Below the pieces are notes generated by a model. It was not told where the DNA came from. It made no database searches and worked only from the letters and a program-made list of their open reading frames with translations. From positions 1 through 64,000 of the forward strand of contig JABCZC010000004.1 in assembly GCA_013289875.1 (NCBI GenBank): a stretch of 64,000 nt of DNA. The letters run 5' to 3'. Below, in pieces: positions 7,532 to 16,735 of the stretch (positions are counted from its first letter, which is position 1; each line of letters opens with the position of its first letter). Made by a program: the position numbers and the translations under genes. This DNA comes from Acidobacteriota bacterium (GTDB lineage: Bacteria; Acidobacteriota; Terriglobia; Terriglobales; Acidobacteriaceae).

Positions 7532-8809
7532 ATGCGCATCGTCTTCTCGACCTTCGGAACCTTCGGTGACGTCAATCCTCTGATCGCGCTGGCTCTTGAA
7601 TTGAAGCGGCGCGGGCATTCGCCGGTGCTGGCTATTCCCGGAATGTTTCGCGAAAAGATCGAGCCCCTGGGCATCGAATTCGCCTCGGTGCGCCCCAACC
7701 AGGATGCTAATGACAAGCGCATGGTCGAAATGATCTGGGATATCAAGAAGGGAACTGAGCGCGGCCTGCGCGAGTTTCTCTTTCCGGCCATCCGCGACAG
7801 CTACACTGATCTGCTCGCCGCTGTCAGCGCCGGAGGCGGAGCCGATCTCCTGGTCACCGGCGAGCTTGCCTATGCCGGCCCCATCGTCGCGGAGAAGACA
7901 GGCATCCCCTGGGCCTCCTACGTTCTCGCCCCGCTTTCATTCTTTTCCGGATACGACCCCCCCGTCCTGCCTCCGTATCCCATTTTGTCGAAGGTGCCAT
8001 CGCTCGTGCCCAGGATCGGCCGTCTGGTGCCGCGTTTCGCGCGGGTGGTCACCCGAAAATGGTCTGAGCCGCTCTACGCGCTGCGCCGAGAGCTCGGTCT
8101 GCCCCAGGGCGAGAATCCCATCTTCGACGCCAAGCATTCTCCGCAGCTGGTGCTGGCGCTCTTCTCGCATGTCCTCGGCGATCCTCAGCCCGACTGGCCG
8201 CCGAACACCCTCATCACCGGATTCGCCTTCTACGATGGCGATGCAGGCAAGACTAATCTGGCCTCCGAGCTCGAGAAATTCCTCACCGCCGGTCCGCCTC
8301 CCCTGGTCTTTACACTGGGCTCGGCTGCGGTCATGGCCGCCGGAGATTTTTACGAGCAAAGCGCAAAGGCCGTTGAGTTACTGGGCGAACGCGCGATTCT
8401 CCTGGTCGGCAATGAGCCGCATAACCGCCCCAGTCGTGTTCTTTCTGACAAAATCTGCGTCGCGTCGTATGCGCCGTTCTCCAAGGTATTTCTACGGGCG
8501 TCCGCGATCGTTCATCAGGGTGGAGTGGGAACGACAGCCCAGGCGCTCAAGGCCGGGCGGCCCATGCTGGTGATGCCCTATAGCCACGATCAGCCGGACA
8601 ATGCGCGGCGAGTGCGGCACCTGGGAGTAGCCAAGGTCATTCAGCGCAAGGAGTATGTCGCGGAGAAAGCAGCAGAGAAAATCAGAAACCTGCTCGAAGA
8701 CGCGACGTATGGTCAGCGCGCCGCTGAGGTCGCGCGCGTGATCGCGCAGGAAGACGGCGTAGCAACAGCCTGCAATGCTCTCGAACGCATGGCAAACGCG
8801 AGAACCTGA
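7532..8809 (+). CDS. GT1-family (UGT-like) glycosyltransferase
   Basis: The 425-aa protein has the two Rossmann halves of GT-B, family 1 enzymes. The N-terminal acceptor domain begins MRIVFSTFGTFGDVNPLIAL, the usual start of sterol/macrolide glycosyltransferases. The C-terminal donor domain has FTLGSAAV, the HQGGVGTTAQAL nucleotide-sugar signature (about residues 330-341) and MPYSHDQPDNARR. It would transfer a sugar from a nucleotide donor to a small lipophilic acceptor in the cytoplasm; donor and acceptor cannot be read from sequence. The start lies 3 bp after the deaminase stop, so the two are probably co-transcribed. Confidence 0.85.
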   Translation: MRIVFSTFGTFGDVNPLIALALELKRRGHSPVLAIPGMFREKIEPLGIEFASVRPNQDANDKRMVEMIWDIKKGTERGLREFLFPAIRDSYTDLLAAVSAGGGADLLVTGELAYAGPIVAEKTGIPWASYVLAPLSFFSGYDPPVLPPYPILSKVPSLVPRIGRLVPRFARVVTRKWSEPLYALRRELGLPQGENPIFDAKHSPQLVLALFSHVLGDPQPDWPPNTLITGFAFYDGDAGKTNLASELEKFLTAGPPPLVFTLGSAAVMAAGDFYEQSAKAVELLGERAILLVGNEPHNRPSRVLSDKICVASYAPFSKVFLRASAIVHQGGVGTTAQALKAGRPMLVMPYSHDQPDNARRVRHLGVAKVIQRKEYVAEKAAEKIRNLLEDATYGQRAAEVARVIAQEDGVATACNALERMANART

Positions 8810-8907
8810 TCCTGGGAATCAGAGCCAAGGCGCAGATACAACAAGGACGAGCCTGAGGCCCGCCCTCGCTGTTCAGCTTGCTACCGTTTTTAAACTGTCT
8901 GCGTCAA

Positions 8908-9108
8908 TTACAAAGGCTGGACGTCGGATGCTTGCCAGCCTTTCGGCCCCTTAACAACGTTGAACTGGACGGCTTGACCTTCTTGCAGACTCTTGAAGCC
9001 ATTTGAACTGATGGCCGAATAGTGCACGAAGACATCTTCCCCATTCTGGCGAGAAATGAAGCCGAAGCCCTTCGCGTCGTTAAACCATTTCACAGTGCCT
9101 TGTTCCAT
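8908..9108 (-). CDS. cold-shock domain protein (CspA family)
   Basis: This 66-aa single OB-fold protein carries both RNA-binding motifs, KGFGFIS (RNP1) and VFVHYS (RNP2), and aligns end to end with CspA-type RNA chaperones. An AGGA ribosome binding site precedes the ATG. Upstream there is more than 100 bp of noncoding sequence before the divergent decarboxylase gene, leaving room for the long 5' leader that csp genes usually have; I could not identify a leader structure. It is a stand-alone gene. Confidence 0.93.
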   Translation of the reverse strand: MEQGTVKWFNDAKGFGFISRQNGEDVFVHYSAISSNGFKSLQEGQAVQFNVVKGPKGWQASDVQPL

Positions 9109-9295
9109 TTTGATGCTTTTTCCTGAATTGAATTGCGCTGGAGTGAATCGGACCCAAACTGGCAGATTCTTGCTGGACGGCAGGACTGCTATTACCCGGT
9201 TCGGTTCTAACGCCCCTTCAGTCTAGCAGAATTCCCAGACACATCGGAAAATATCCTCAAATTTAGAACAGGTTAGCGAAAATAGCCCCGCGCCG

Positions 9296-10726
9296 ATGCC
9301 GACGGCCGCTGACGTGTATTCTGTTGGCTTCATGAAGTCTGACATCGCCCGCAACCTGCTCCCCGACCCCTTCACCGATCTGTTGGCCCAGGCCCTGAAC
9401 CGTCTGAAGATGGAATTTGCGGCTCTTCCCGCCACCCGCTCTGAGGGAGGAATGCTCTCTGAAGACATTCCCGCAATGGCCGCAGTACTTGAAGAAACGG
9501 CGCGCCGCATGGGCGACAATTATCCCTACTTTCACCCTCTCTATGCTGGACAGATGCTCAAGCCGCCTCATCCGATCGCGCGCGCGGCCTATGCCATGGC
9601 CTCATGGCTCAATCCCAACAACCACGCCCTTGATGGCGGCCGCGCCAGCTCCCATATGGAGACCGAGGCAGTCGCAGAAATCGCGTCGATGTTTGGCTGG
9701 GATGAGCATCTTGGCCACCTGACCAGTGGAGGCACCTTCGCCAACCTGGAAGCCTTGTGGGTAGCGGGGCAACTCGCTCCCGGTAAGACGATTATTGCCT
9801 CCGAGCAGGCGCATTACACGCATGCGCGCATCAGCGCTGTGCTCAAGCTGCCCTTTCAGAGCATCGCAGCAGATGCCTGCGGCCGCATGAATCTTGACGC
9901 GCTCGAAGAGGCGCTCGGTCACGGCGACGTAGGCACCGTGGTGGCGACAACAGGAACGACGGCGCTGGGTGCGGTCGATCCCCTGGATAAAATTCTCGAG
10001 CTGCGCAGCCGCTATGGCTTCCGCCTGCATGTGGACGCAGCTTACGGCGGCTACTTCAAACTGGCGTCGAATCTCGACGCAGACGCCACTCGAGCCTTCG
10101 CTGGCATCGCCGAAGCTGACTCCATCGTCGTCGACCCCCATAAACACGGCCTGCAACCATATGGCTGCGGCTGCGTTCTTTTCCGCGATCCGCAAATCGG
10201 TCGTTTTTACAAGCACGACTCGCCTTATACCTATTTCACCTCTGCCGAACTCCACCTGGGCGAAATCAGCCTGGAGTGCTCCCGCGCCGGAGCCTCGGCT
10301 GTGGCACTCTGGACTACGCAACGGCTGCTGCCGCTTATTTCGGGAGGGGAATTCGCGCAGGGCCTCGAACATTCCATCCAGGCGGCCCGCGCATTATTTG
10401 CGAAGATCGAGTCGGACCGCCGATTTATCCCGGGTCCAAAGCCGGAGCTGGACATTCTCGTGTGGGCCATGAAGGCGCCAACGATGGAAGAGTCCTCCCG
10501 CCTGTCGCAGCAGGTTTTCGATCGAGCCGCAAAGCAGGACCTCCACCTGGCCCTGGTGCAGTTGCCGGTTGCATTTCTCAGGCCCGCAACAGGACCCGGC
10601 TGTGCTGACTGGCCCGACGCCCGGGACAATGCCAAAGTCACATGCCTGCGCTCCGTGCTCATGAAACCCGAGCACCTCGCGTGGGTGGACGAAATCTGGA
10701 AGCGGCTGGATCGCGCCGCAGCATGA
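9296..10726 (+). CDS. PLP-dependent group II amino acid decarboxylase family protein
   Basis: The 476-aa protein has the fold-type I decarboxylase layout. It shows LTSGGTFANLEAL (cofactor phosphate contact), HVDAAYGG (the Asp that binds the pyridine nitrogen), and VVDPHKHGLQPYGCG, where Lys is the Schiff-base residue in the position of the usual NxHK motif. It resembles glutamate/tyrosine/2,4-diaminobutyrate decarboxylases. The DPHKHG variant sits in a less characterised branch, so the substrate cannot be assigned. ATG 9296 has no clear ribosome binding site; ATG 9332 would remove 12 residues. It is divergent from the cold-shock gene. Confidence 0.8.
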   Translation: MPTAADVYSVGFMKSDIARNLLPDPFTDLLAQALNRLKMEFAALPATRSEGGMLSEDIPAMAAVLEETARRMGDNYPYFHPLYAGQMLKPPHPIARAAYAMASWLNPNNHALDGGRASSHMETEAVAEIASMFGWDEHLGHLTSGGTFANLEALWVAGQLAPGKTIIASEQAHYTHARISAVLKLPFQSIAADACGRMNLDALEEALGHGDVGTVVATTGTTALGAVDPLDKILELRSRYGFRLHVDAAYGGYFKLASNLDADATRAFAGIAEADSIVVDPHKHGLQPYGCGCVLFRDPQIGRFYKHDSPYTYFTSAELHLGEISLECSRAGASAVALWTTQRLLPLISGGEFAQGLEHSIQAARALFAKIESDRRFIPGPKPELDILVWAMKAPTMEESSRLSQQVFDRAAKQDLHLALVQLPVAFLRPATGPGCADWPDARDNAKVTCLRSVLMKPEHLAWVDEIWKRLDRAAA

Positions 10727-10762
10727 TTCCCGGATCGCGCGTGACGAATGCGAGGGTGTCGA

Positions 10763-11791
10763 ATGACACTGGCAATCGCTTATGAGCGGCTGCTATACTG
10801 CGGGCGATTTCACGAGGTTGGCGTGAACGCTCCGGGTTTGGTGCGCCTCGTTCTGAAAGCGGATACATTCACGGTGGATGTGCTGCCCGCACTCGGTGGG
10901 AAAATCGCGTCGATACGGAAGAATGGGATCGAGCTCTTGCAACAGCCTCTACTCCCTTACGCTCCCCGCACGCTGGAGACAGCCTTTGAAGACAGCGATG
11001 CCAGCGGTTTCGATGAATGCCTGCCATCAGTCTCCGCCTGTGAAATCGACACTCCGCCTGGCAAAGTCGCGATTCCGGATCACGGGGAATTCTGGCGCCT
11101 GCCTTGCGAGGTTCAGTCGCAGACGCAGCAAGAGGTTCACCTCAGCGCGAGCGGGACGATACTTCCGCTGCGCTTTGAGCGGAAAGTTCGAATTGAATCC
11201 GATTCACCCCAGGCAAGATCAGACACTCTTCGCATCGACTACAAGGTCGAGAATACAGGCCAGACCGAGCTTCACTACGGATGGTCCGCGCACCCATTAT
11301 TTGCGGTCGATCCCGGTGATCGCATCCTGTTGCCTGACTCAGTGAGGGAAGTAACGGTAGAAGGCTCGTCGCGAAACCGGCTTGGATCGAAAGGGACCGT
11401 CCATTCCTGGCCCAATACGAAGTTGGGTTCCGGAGAAATGGCGGAGCTTGGTCGCGCCGGTAATGTAAGCGATGACATCGGCGACAAGATCTATACCGCA
11501 GCCCCGCCAGAAGGCTGGTGCGCGATTGTACGCTCGGGAACCGGCGCGCGTGTTGGTCTTCGTGTTCAGGTGGAATTCGACCCTGCGCTGTCACCCTTCC
11601 TCGGCCTGTGGCTCTGTTATGGTGGATGGCCCGAAGGCCGCGCAAAGCGGCAATGCTGCGTTGCCCTCGAGCCTTGTACGGCTTCGGAGGACTCGCTGGC
11701 GGCTGCCATCGCTGATGGTTGGGCCAGAACACTTGTTCCGGGTCAATGCGACTTATGGTGGATGCGAATTGTCACCACTGTTGTATCGTAA
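10763..11791 (+). CDS. aldose 1-epimerase-like (galactose mutarotase superfamily) protein
   Basis: The 342-aa protein is made of beta-sandwich strands typical of GalM-like mutarotases, with VDVLPALGGKIASI near residue 40, PDHGEFWRLP, and YGWSAHPLFAVDPGD carrying the conserved His. Such enzymes interconvert alpha and beta anomers of hexoses. ATG 10763 is preferred over 10748 because GAGGG lies six bases before it. Galactokinase follows 42 bp downstream on the same strand, supporting a role in galactose handling (the Leloir entry). The sequence is divergent from classical GalM, so a different sugar is possible. Confidence 0.75.
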   Translation: MTLAIAYERLLYCGRFHEVGVNAPGLVRLVLKADTFTVDVLPALGGKIASIRKNGIELLQQPLLPYAPRTLETAFEDSDASGFDECLPSVSACEIDTPPGKVAIPDHGEFWRLPCEVQSQTQQEVHLSASGTILPLRFERKVRIESDSPQARSDTLRIDYKVENTGQTELHYGWSAHPLFAVDPGDRILLPDSVREVTVEGSSRNRLGSKGTVHSWPNTKLGSGEMAELGRAGNVSDDIGDKIYTAAPPEGWCAIVRSGTGARVGLRVQVEFDPALSPFLGLWLCYGGWPEGRAKRQCCVALEPCTASEDSLAAAIADGWARTLVPGQCDLWWMRIVTTVVS

Positions 11792-11833
11792 CTTTTGTTG
11801 TGAACTGCAACGATTTCCGGTGGGGGTCTTAGG

Positions 11834-12982
11834 ATGCTGAGTGTAACCGTTACCAGGACTCTCCACTCGCAGAGATTTGGGCAGGACTCCGCCATTTTTG
11901 TCGCCCCAGGCCGCGTCAATCTGATCGGCGAGCACACCGACTATGCCGAGGGCTTCGTCATGCCGGCGGCGATCGACTTCGCGACCCTGGCCGCGATTTG
12001 TCCCGACGACACGAGCGTCGCCATTTATTCCGCAAATTTCGACGATCAGATAACTTACCCGCTCGACAGCCTCCCGGGAAAGGCTTCGCATCACTGGAGC
12101 GACTATCCGCTCGGTGTCGTCTCTGTCCTGCGTGAGGCGGGCGTCGAGATTCCCGGATTCAGCCTCACCCTTAACGGCGATGTGCCCCTGGGCGCGGGGC
12201 TCAGTTCCTCCGCATCCGTCGAAGTGGCGAGCATGGTCGCCATCCTAAGCCTTACCAGCGCGACGTTTACTCCTCCTGAAGTCGCCAAGTTATGCCAGCG
12301 CGCGGAGAATCACTTCGTCGGCGCGTCTACCGGCATCATGGATCAATTTATCGCTTGTTGCGGCGCCGAAGACCACGCTTTGCTGCTCGATTGCCGGAGC
12401 CTTGAATACCGCCTCGCGCCCATTCCTCCGCATCTCAGCATCGTGATCGCCAACAGCATGGTGAAGCATTCCCACGCCGGAGGCGAATACAACATCCGCC
12501 GCTCCGAAGTGGAGGAAGGCACAAAGCTCCTGCGAAGTCATCGTCCGGAGATTAAGATGCTGCGCGATGCCACGGTAGACGACCTCAAGCGGTGGGGCCA
12601 TGAGATGCGGCCCGAGGTTCTCAAGCGCTGCCGCCACATCATTACAGAGAACGAGCGCACCGTCGCCGCAGCCGACGCGCTGCAAGCCGGTGATCTCAAG
12701 ACGCTGGGCCAGCTGATGTATGCAGCCCACGCCAGCTATCGCGACGACTTTGAGGCCAGTTGCCCGGAGGCCGACATTCTCGTCGATCTGGCCGCGAAAG
12801 AAACCGGCTGTATCGGCGCGCGCCTCACCGGCGGAGGATTTGGCGGCTGCACTGTGAACCTGGTCGAGAACGCCCAGGCAGAAGCGTTTTCCTCGCACTT
12901 GCGCGAAGGTTACCGCGAGGCCACGGGCATCGCGGCCGACATATATCTTTGCCACGCTTCGGCGGGCGCGCATCAGATTTAG
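11834..12982 (+). CDS. galK: galactokinase
   Basis: GHMP kinase that phosphorylates alpha-D-galactose at C1 with ATP. All three family motifs are present: GRVNLIGEHTDY near the N-terminus, PLGAGLSSSASVEV (the phosphate-binding loop) and TGGGFGGCTVNL near the C-terminus. STGIMDQFI contains the catalytic Asp. At 382 aa it has the usual length. It follows the mutarotase-like gene on the same strand, so galactose produced by the GH2 enzyme encoded at 27 kb could enter here. galT and galE are not in the window. Confidence 0.95.
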   Translation: MLSVTVTRTLHSQRFGQDSAIFVAPGRVNLIGEHTDYAEGFVMPAAIDFATLAAICPDDTSVAIYSANFDDQITYPLDSLPGKASHHWSDYPLGVVSVLREAGVEIPGFSLTLNGDVPLGAGLSSSASVEVASMVAILSLTSATFTPPEVAKLCQRAENHFVGASTGIMDQFIACCGAEDHALLLDCRSLEYRLAPIPPHLSIVIANSMVKHSHAGGEYNIRRSEVEEGTKLLRSHRPEIKMLRDATVDDLKRWGHEMRPEVLKRCRHIITENERTVAAADALQAGDLKTLGQLMYAAHASYRDDFEASCPEADILVDLAAKETGCIGARLTGGGFGGCTVNLVENAQAEAFSSHLREGYREATGIAADIYLCHASAGAHQI

Positions 12983-13140
12983 GCGAAGGGTGGATCGGAG
13001 GGGAGAAGATACGTGTCCATCTAAACCGCTTGCATCGTTAGCTTTATCGAGTTTTGCAGAACATTGGCGTTTTTTCCATTTTTTTAACGTGCAGGCCGCT
13101 TGCTAAACTACCGGCACTGATTTTTTTGAATATTCCCGTT

Positions 13141-13174
13141 CCATCGCCCTGCCGATCAACAGAGCAGGCGATGG
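13141..13174. other. hairpin upstream of the glucan phosphorylase gene
   Basis: CCATCGCCCTGC (13141-13152) pairs with GCAGGCGATGG (13164-13174) with one bulged C and an 11-nt loop. No U tract follows, so it is not a typical terminator. It lies in a 283-bp gene-free stretch between galK and glgP that otherwise holds only AT-rich runs (13066-13092, 13119-13134). Confidence 0.4.
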
Positions 13175-13265
13175 CACGCTCTTGATCCGGTCATTCGGAC
13201 AGGAGAGCGGCAGCGAAACCTGCCGCAAGAACTGGGGTCCTGTAATTGTTCGGGAGGCTTTTTAT

Positions 13266-15035
13266 ATGAGATTTGATAATTTACCGCGACTCGCCTCGCT
13301 CGATTGCGCGGGAAACAACCGCCTGGCTGCGTACTTCTCCATGGAAATCGCCGTCAGCCCGGCAATACCTACCTACAGTGGTGGCCTCGGCGTGCTTGCG
13401 GGCGACACACTCCGCGCGGCAGCCGATATGGGCCTGCCGCTGGCCGCCGTCACCTTGGCGCATCGCCTCGGATACTTCCGGCAGCACCTCGACGCCAACG
13501 GCGTGCAGACTGGCGAATCCCAACCCTGGAGCCCGGAAAGCATCCTTGCTCCCGAAGAGCCCATCGTGACCGTAACGATCGAGGGCCGTCCAGTCGCCAT
13601 CAAGGCGTGGCGGTACGACCTCGAAGGCGTCACCGGTTACACCATTCCCATCTATTTCCTTGACACCAGGCTGGAACAGAATGATCCACGTGACCAGATC
13701 CTGACCGACCATCTGTACGGTGGCGACAGTGATTACCGCTTACGGCAGGAAGCTGTTCTCGGCATGGGCGGCATCCGCATTCTCGACGCGCTCGACTATC
13801 ATCCGAAGGTCTATCACATGAACGAAGGCCATGCGGCCCTGCTCACCATCGCGCTCCTCGAGCAGCAACTGCATGGCGCCCCGCTTGGTAGCGCGACGGA
13901 AGAGGACCTTGATGCCGTCCGTGAGCTTTGCGTCTTCACAACCCATACCCCGGTTCCCGCAGGGCACGACCGTTTTTCGGCCGAGCAGGCCAATCGCATC
14001 CTGGGCATGGAACGGGCGCCTTTGCTTGAACGCGTCGGAGCATTCCACGACGGGCTCCTGAACATGACCTACCTGGCACTGCGCTTCTCCCGCTTCGTAA
14101 ACGGAGTTGCCATGCAGCACGGCATCGTCTCGCGCGAGATGTTCCCCGAATACTCGATCGAGGCCATTACCAATGGCGTGCATGCCGTCACCTGGACCTC
14201 GCCGTCCTTCCAGGCTACCTTCGATCGTCATCTTCCCCGCTGGCGGCAGGATAACCTCGCCTTGCGCTACGCCATCGATATTCCCGAAGCCGAAATTAAG
14301 GAAGCGCACCTTGAATCCAAGCGCGCGCTCATCGCGGCGGTAAAGGACCGCTCCGGTATCGAACTGCTGCCTGAGATTTTCACCATCGGCTTTGCGCGAC
14401 GCGCCGCAACTTATAAGCGGTCCGACCTGCTCTTTACCGACCCCGAACGCCTGGTGCGATGTGCCCACGAATTCGGGGGTCTGCAGATTCTCTACAGCGG
14501 AAAGGCGCATCCCGCGGACGAGCCGGGCAAGGCCATGATCCGCCACGTCATCGAACTCGCCAAACAGCTCGATTCCGATGTGCTTAAGATTATCTACCTC
14601 GAAAACTATGAGTGGAACCTGGCCGCTCTGCTCACCGGAGGCGTCGATCTCTGGTTGAATACCCCCAAGCGTCCCTATGAAGCCTCTGGCACCAGCGGCA
14701 TGAAGGCCGCCCTCAACGGAGTCCCCAGCCTGAGCATTCTCGATGGCTGGTGGATCGAGGGCTGGATTGAGGGCGTAACCGGCTGGGCCATCGCCGATCA
14801 CGACGAGGATGCCGGCGAGGCCACTTCGCTCTACGAACATCTGGAACAGGTGATCCTGCCCCTTTACTACCATCAGCCGGACCAGTGGCGCCGTATCATG
14901 CGTTCGACCATCGCCCTGAACGGTTCTTACTTCAACACCCAACGCATGCTCGAGCAATATGTGCAGAACTCTTACTTCCCGGAGAGCCTGGTGCAGTCTC
15001 CGGCCGCAACGCTCGAGCACAGTCTGGCCAAGTAG
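13266..15035 (+). CDS. glgP: alpha-glucan (glycogen/maltodextrin) phosphorylase
   Basis: GT35 enzyme that releases glucose-1-phosphate from alpha-1,4-glucans with pyridoxal phosphate. The PLP lysine lies in SGTSGMKAALNGV (about residue 480), followed by LSILDGWW. The N-terminus shows AYFSMEIAVSPAIPTYSGGL, the signature of the short alpha-glucan phosphorylase branch. ATG 13266 is chosen because GGGAGG precedes it and the protein starts where the family starts; an in-frame ATG at 13182 would add 28 residues with no similarity. The 589-aa length fits the short class that lacks the regulatory insertions of animal and E. coli MalP types. Its product can meet galactose metabolism at glucose-1-phosphate. 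Confidence 0.92.
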   Translation: MRFDNLPRLASLDCAGNNRLAAYFSMEIAVSPAIPTYSGGLGVLAGDTLRAAADMGLPLAAVTLAHRLGYFRQHLDANGVQTGESQPWSPESILAPEEPIVTVTIEGRPVAIKAWRYDLEGVTGYTIPIYFLDTRLEQNDPRDQILTDHLYGGDSDYRLRQEAVLGMGGIRILDALDYHPKVYHMNEGHAALLTIALLEQQLHGAPLGSATEEDLDAVRELCVFTTHTPVPAGHDRFSAEQANRILGMERAPLLERVGAFHDGLLNMTYLALRFSRFVNGVAMQHGIVSREMFPEYSIEAITNGVHAVTWTSPSFQATFDRHLPRWRQDNLALRYAIDIPEAEIKEAHLESKRALIAAVKDRSGIELLPEIFTIGFARRAATYKRSDLLFTDPERLVRCAHEFGGLQILYSGKAHPADEPGKAMIRHVIELAKQLDSDVLKIIYLENYEWNLAALLTGGVDLWLNTPKRPYEASGTSGMKAALNGVPSLSILDGWWIEGWIEGVTGWAIADHDEDAGEATSLYEHLEQVILPLYYHQPDQWRRIMRSTIALNGSYFNTQRMLEQYVQNSYFPESLVQSPAATLEHSLAK

Positions 15036-15051
15036 CATTTTGGCTCCCTCC

Positions 15052-15085
15052 GGGAGGCGCCGCTCGCCTGCGGAAATCGCCTCCC
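15052..15085. terminator. candidate terminator hairpin after glgP
   Basis: GGGAGGCG (15052-15059) pairs perfectly with CGCCTCCC (15078-15085); inside the loop CCGC and GCGG can pair as well. It starts 17 bp after the glgP stop. The trailing sequence is G/C rich rather than T rich, so termination is inferred from stem strength and position. Confidence 0.5.
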
Positions 15086-15249
15086 TGGGGGGCCCCATCC
15101 CCCCGCCGGCGAAAGTTTCATTGATACACTTAAGTGGAATTACGTCCTAAGCTTCCGCCTGAAATACTTTAGACAGTCCCGGCCTCTGGAACTCCACTAC
15201 CAACAGCCGTGCGCCAGGGGCCTTGACTAAAGCACAGGAGAAACAAGCG

Positions 15250-16707
15250 GTGAGCCAGACATTCGTCGAAGAATTGGTTCCTGTCGCCTCCCGGCGTCCG
15301 CTCTGCGTCGACCTGGACGGCACGCTGGTCAAGAGCGATACTCTGATCGATTCTCTGCTTCTGCTGGTTCGCACCCATCCCTTACGTGCCCTGCGGGCCC
15401 CTCTATGGCTGATGGGCGGCAAGGCCGCGTTTAAAGGGCGTGTCTCGTCGCAGGTCCAGCTGGATGCGGCGCATCTCCCCTATAACCGCAAACTGCTTGA
15501 GTATCTGGAAGAGCAGCGCGGCGAAGGCCGCAAGCTGTATCTCACTACTGGCGCCGACGCCAGACTGGCCCAGCGTATCGCAGACCATCTGGGCATTTTC
15601 GAAGAAGTCCTTGCCAGCGACGGCACCACGAATCTGACCGGAAACAAGAAACTCGATAGTCTCAAGAAGCGTTTCCCGGACCAGGGATTCGACTACATAG
15701 GCAACGCGCCGCCCGACGTGCCTTTGCTCGAACAGGCCGGCGAGGCCATGGTGGCTAACCCCAGCCTCTCGCTCCGCGCGATGCTCAAATCGCGAAAGGT
15801 TCGGGTTACCCGCCAGTTCGATGACCAGGCTGCTCCGGTCAAGGTTTTCCTTAAGACGATACGCCTGCATCAATGGGCAAAGAACATACTTATCTTCGTC
15901 CCCTTGCTCCTGGCGCATGCCCTGAAGCTGCCGTCTATTTTCGATGCGCTGGTGGCTTTCCTCTGCTTCAGCCTCTGCGCGTCGGCCACTTACATCGTCA
16001 ACGACCTCCTCGACATCGAGGCAGATCGCCGCCATCCTAAAAAAAGCCGTCGTCCATTCGCGGCAGGGGATTTACCTGTGGTGGCCGGCGTGGCTATCAT
16101 CGTGCTCTTTATGACCTTGTCGTTTGCGGGCGCATTCTTTCTGTCGCGCGCCTTCCTTGGCTGGCTGCTGCTTTACCTTGTCACCACGCTCTCCTATTCC
16201 CTGTATCTGAAGCGTGTCGTCCTCATTGATGTCATCCTGCTTTCCGGTCTCTACACTTTGCGCATGCTTGCGGGCGGAGCCGCTACGAGCGTCGCATTCT
16301 CCCCCTGGCTGGCTGCCTTTTCCATATTCTTCTTCCTGTCTCTCGCGATGGTCAAGAGGTTCAGCGAGTTGCAAAACATTCGCGCCCAGGGCAACACGCT
16401 TTCCAACGGCCGCGGTTATCTGCTGGCCGATATTGAACAGATCCGCAGCTTCGGGACGGCCAGCGCCTACGCATCGGTCGTCGTTTTCGCGTTCTACATT
16501 TACGGCAGCGCCGCAACCGGCCTCTATCATCATCCCAGCCGAATGTGGCTCATGACGCCTCTGATGATCCTCTGGCTCAGCCGGGTCTGGTTGCTGGCTT
16601 CTCGGGGAGAACTCGACGAGGATCCCGTTATTTTTGCCGTCACCGACCGCATGAGTCTCCTTATTGGAGCAGCTATCGCACTCATCGCCGTTCTCGCCAC
16701 CCTGTAA
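15250..16707 (+). CDS. HAD phosphatase-UbiA prenyltransferase fusion; decaprenyl-phosphate phosphoribosyltransferase-like
   Basis: Two domains are visible. Residues about 15-195 are a HAD hydrolase with VDLDGTLVKSD (nucleophile Asp), LTTGAD, the Lys region GNKKLDSLKK, and the acidic motif IV IGNAPPDVPLLE. Residues about 200-485 are an eight- or nine-helix UbiA domain with RLHQWAKNILIFVPLL, the metal/diphosphate-binding NDLLDIEADRRHPKK and a second loop YSLYLKRVVLIDV. These UbiA motifs match 5-phosphoribose:polyprenyl-phosphate transferases (mycobacterial Rv3806c type) more closely than 4-hydroxybenzoate transferases. With DprE1- and DprE2-like genes next door it would make polyprenyl-phosphoryl-ribose-5-phosphate, and the HAD half may remove the 5-phosphate. 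GTG 15250 is preferred over TTG 15223 because AGGAG lies ahead of it. Confidence 0.82.
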   Translation: MSQTFVEELVPVASRRPLCVDLDGTLVKSDTLIDSLLLLVRTHPLRALRAPLWLMGGKAAFKGRVSSQVQLDAAHLPYNRKLLEYLEEQRGEGRKLYLTTGADARLAQRIADHLGIFEEVLASDGTTNLTGNKKLDSLKKRFPDQGFDYIGNAPPDVPLLEQAGEAMVANPSLSLRAMLKSRKVRVTRQFDDQAAPVKVFLKTIRLHQWAKNILIFVPLLLAHALKLPSIFDALVAFLCFSLCASATYIVNDLLDIEADRRHPKKSRRPFAAGDLPVVAGVAIIVLFMTLSFAGAFFLSRAFLGWLLLYLVTTLSYSLYLKRVVLIDVILLSGLYTLRMLAGGAATSVAFSPWLAAFSIFFFLSLAMVKRFSELQNIRAQGNTLSNGRGYLLADIEQIRSFGTASAYASVVVFAFYIYGSAATGLYHHPSRMWLMTPLMILWLSRVWLLASRGELDEDPVIFAVTDRMSLLIGAAIALIAVLATL

Positions 16708-16735
16708 GCTCAGAAGAGGAGCAACTCCACCCACA

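Noticed and set aside
9109-9240. Possible cold-shock 5' leader thermosensor
   Set aside because: csp leaders often act this way, but I could not draw a convincing structure or cold-box from this sequence, so no feature is claimed.
13740-15098. 452-aa minus-strand open frame over glgP
   Set aside because: Antisense shadow of a complete alpha-glucan phosphorylase; no recognisable motifs.
15086-15104. GGGGGG/CCCCCC inverted run after the glgP hairpin
   Set aside because: Homopolymer runs this short pair trivially; listed only as background to the stronger hairpin at 15052-15085.
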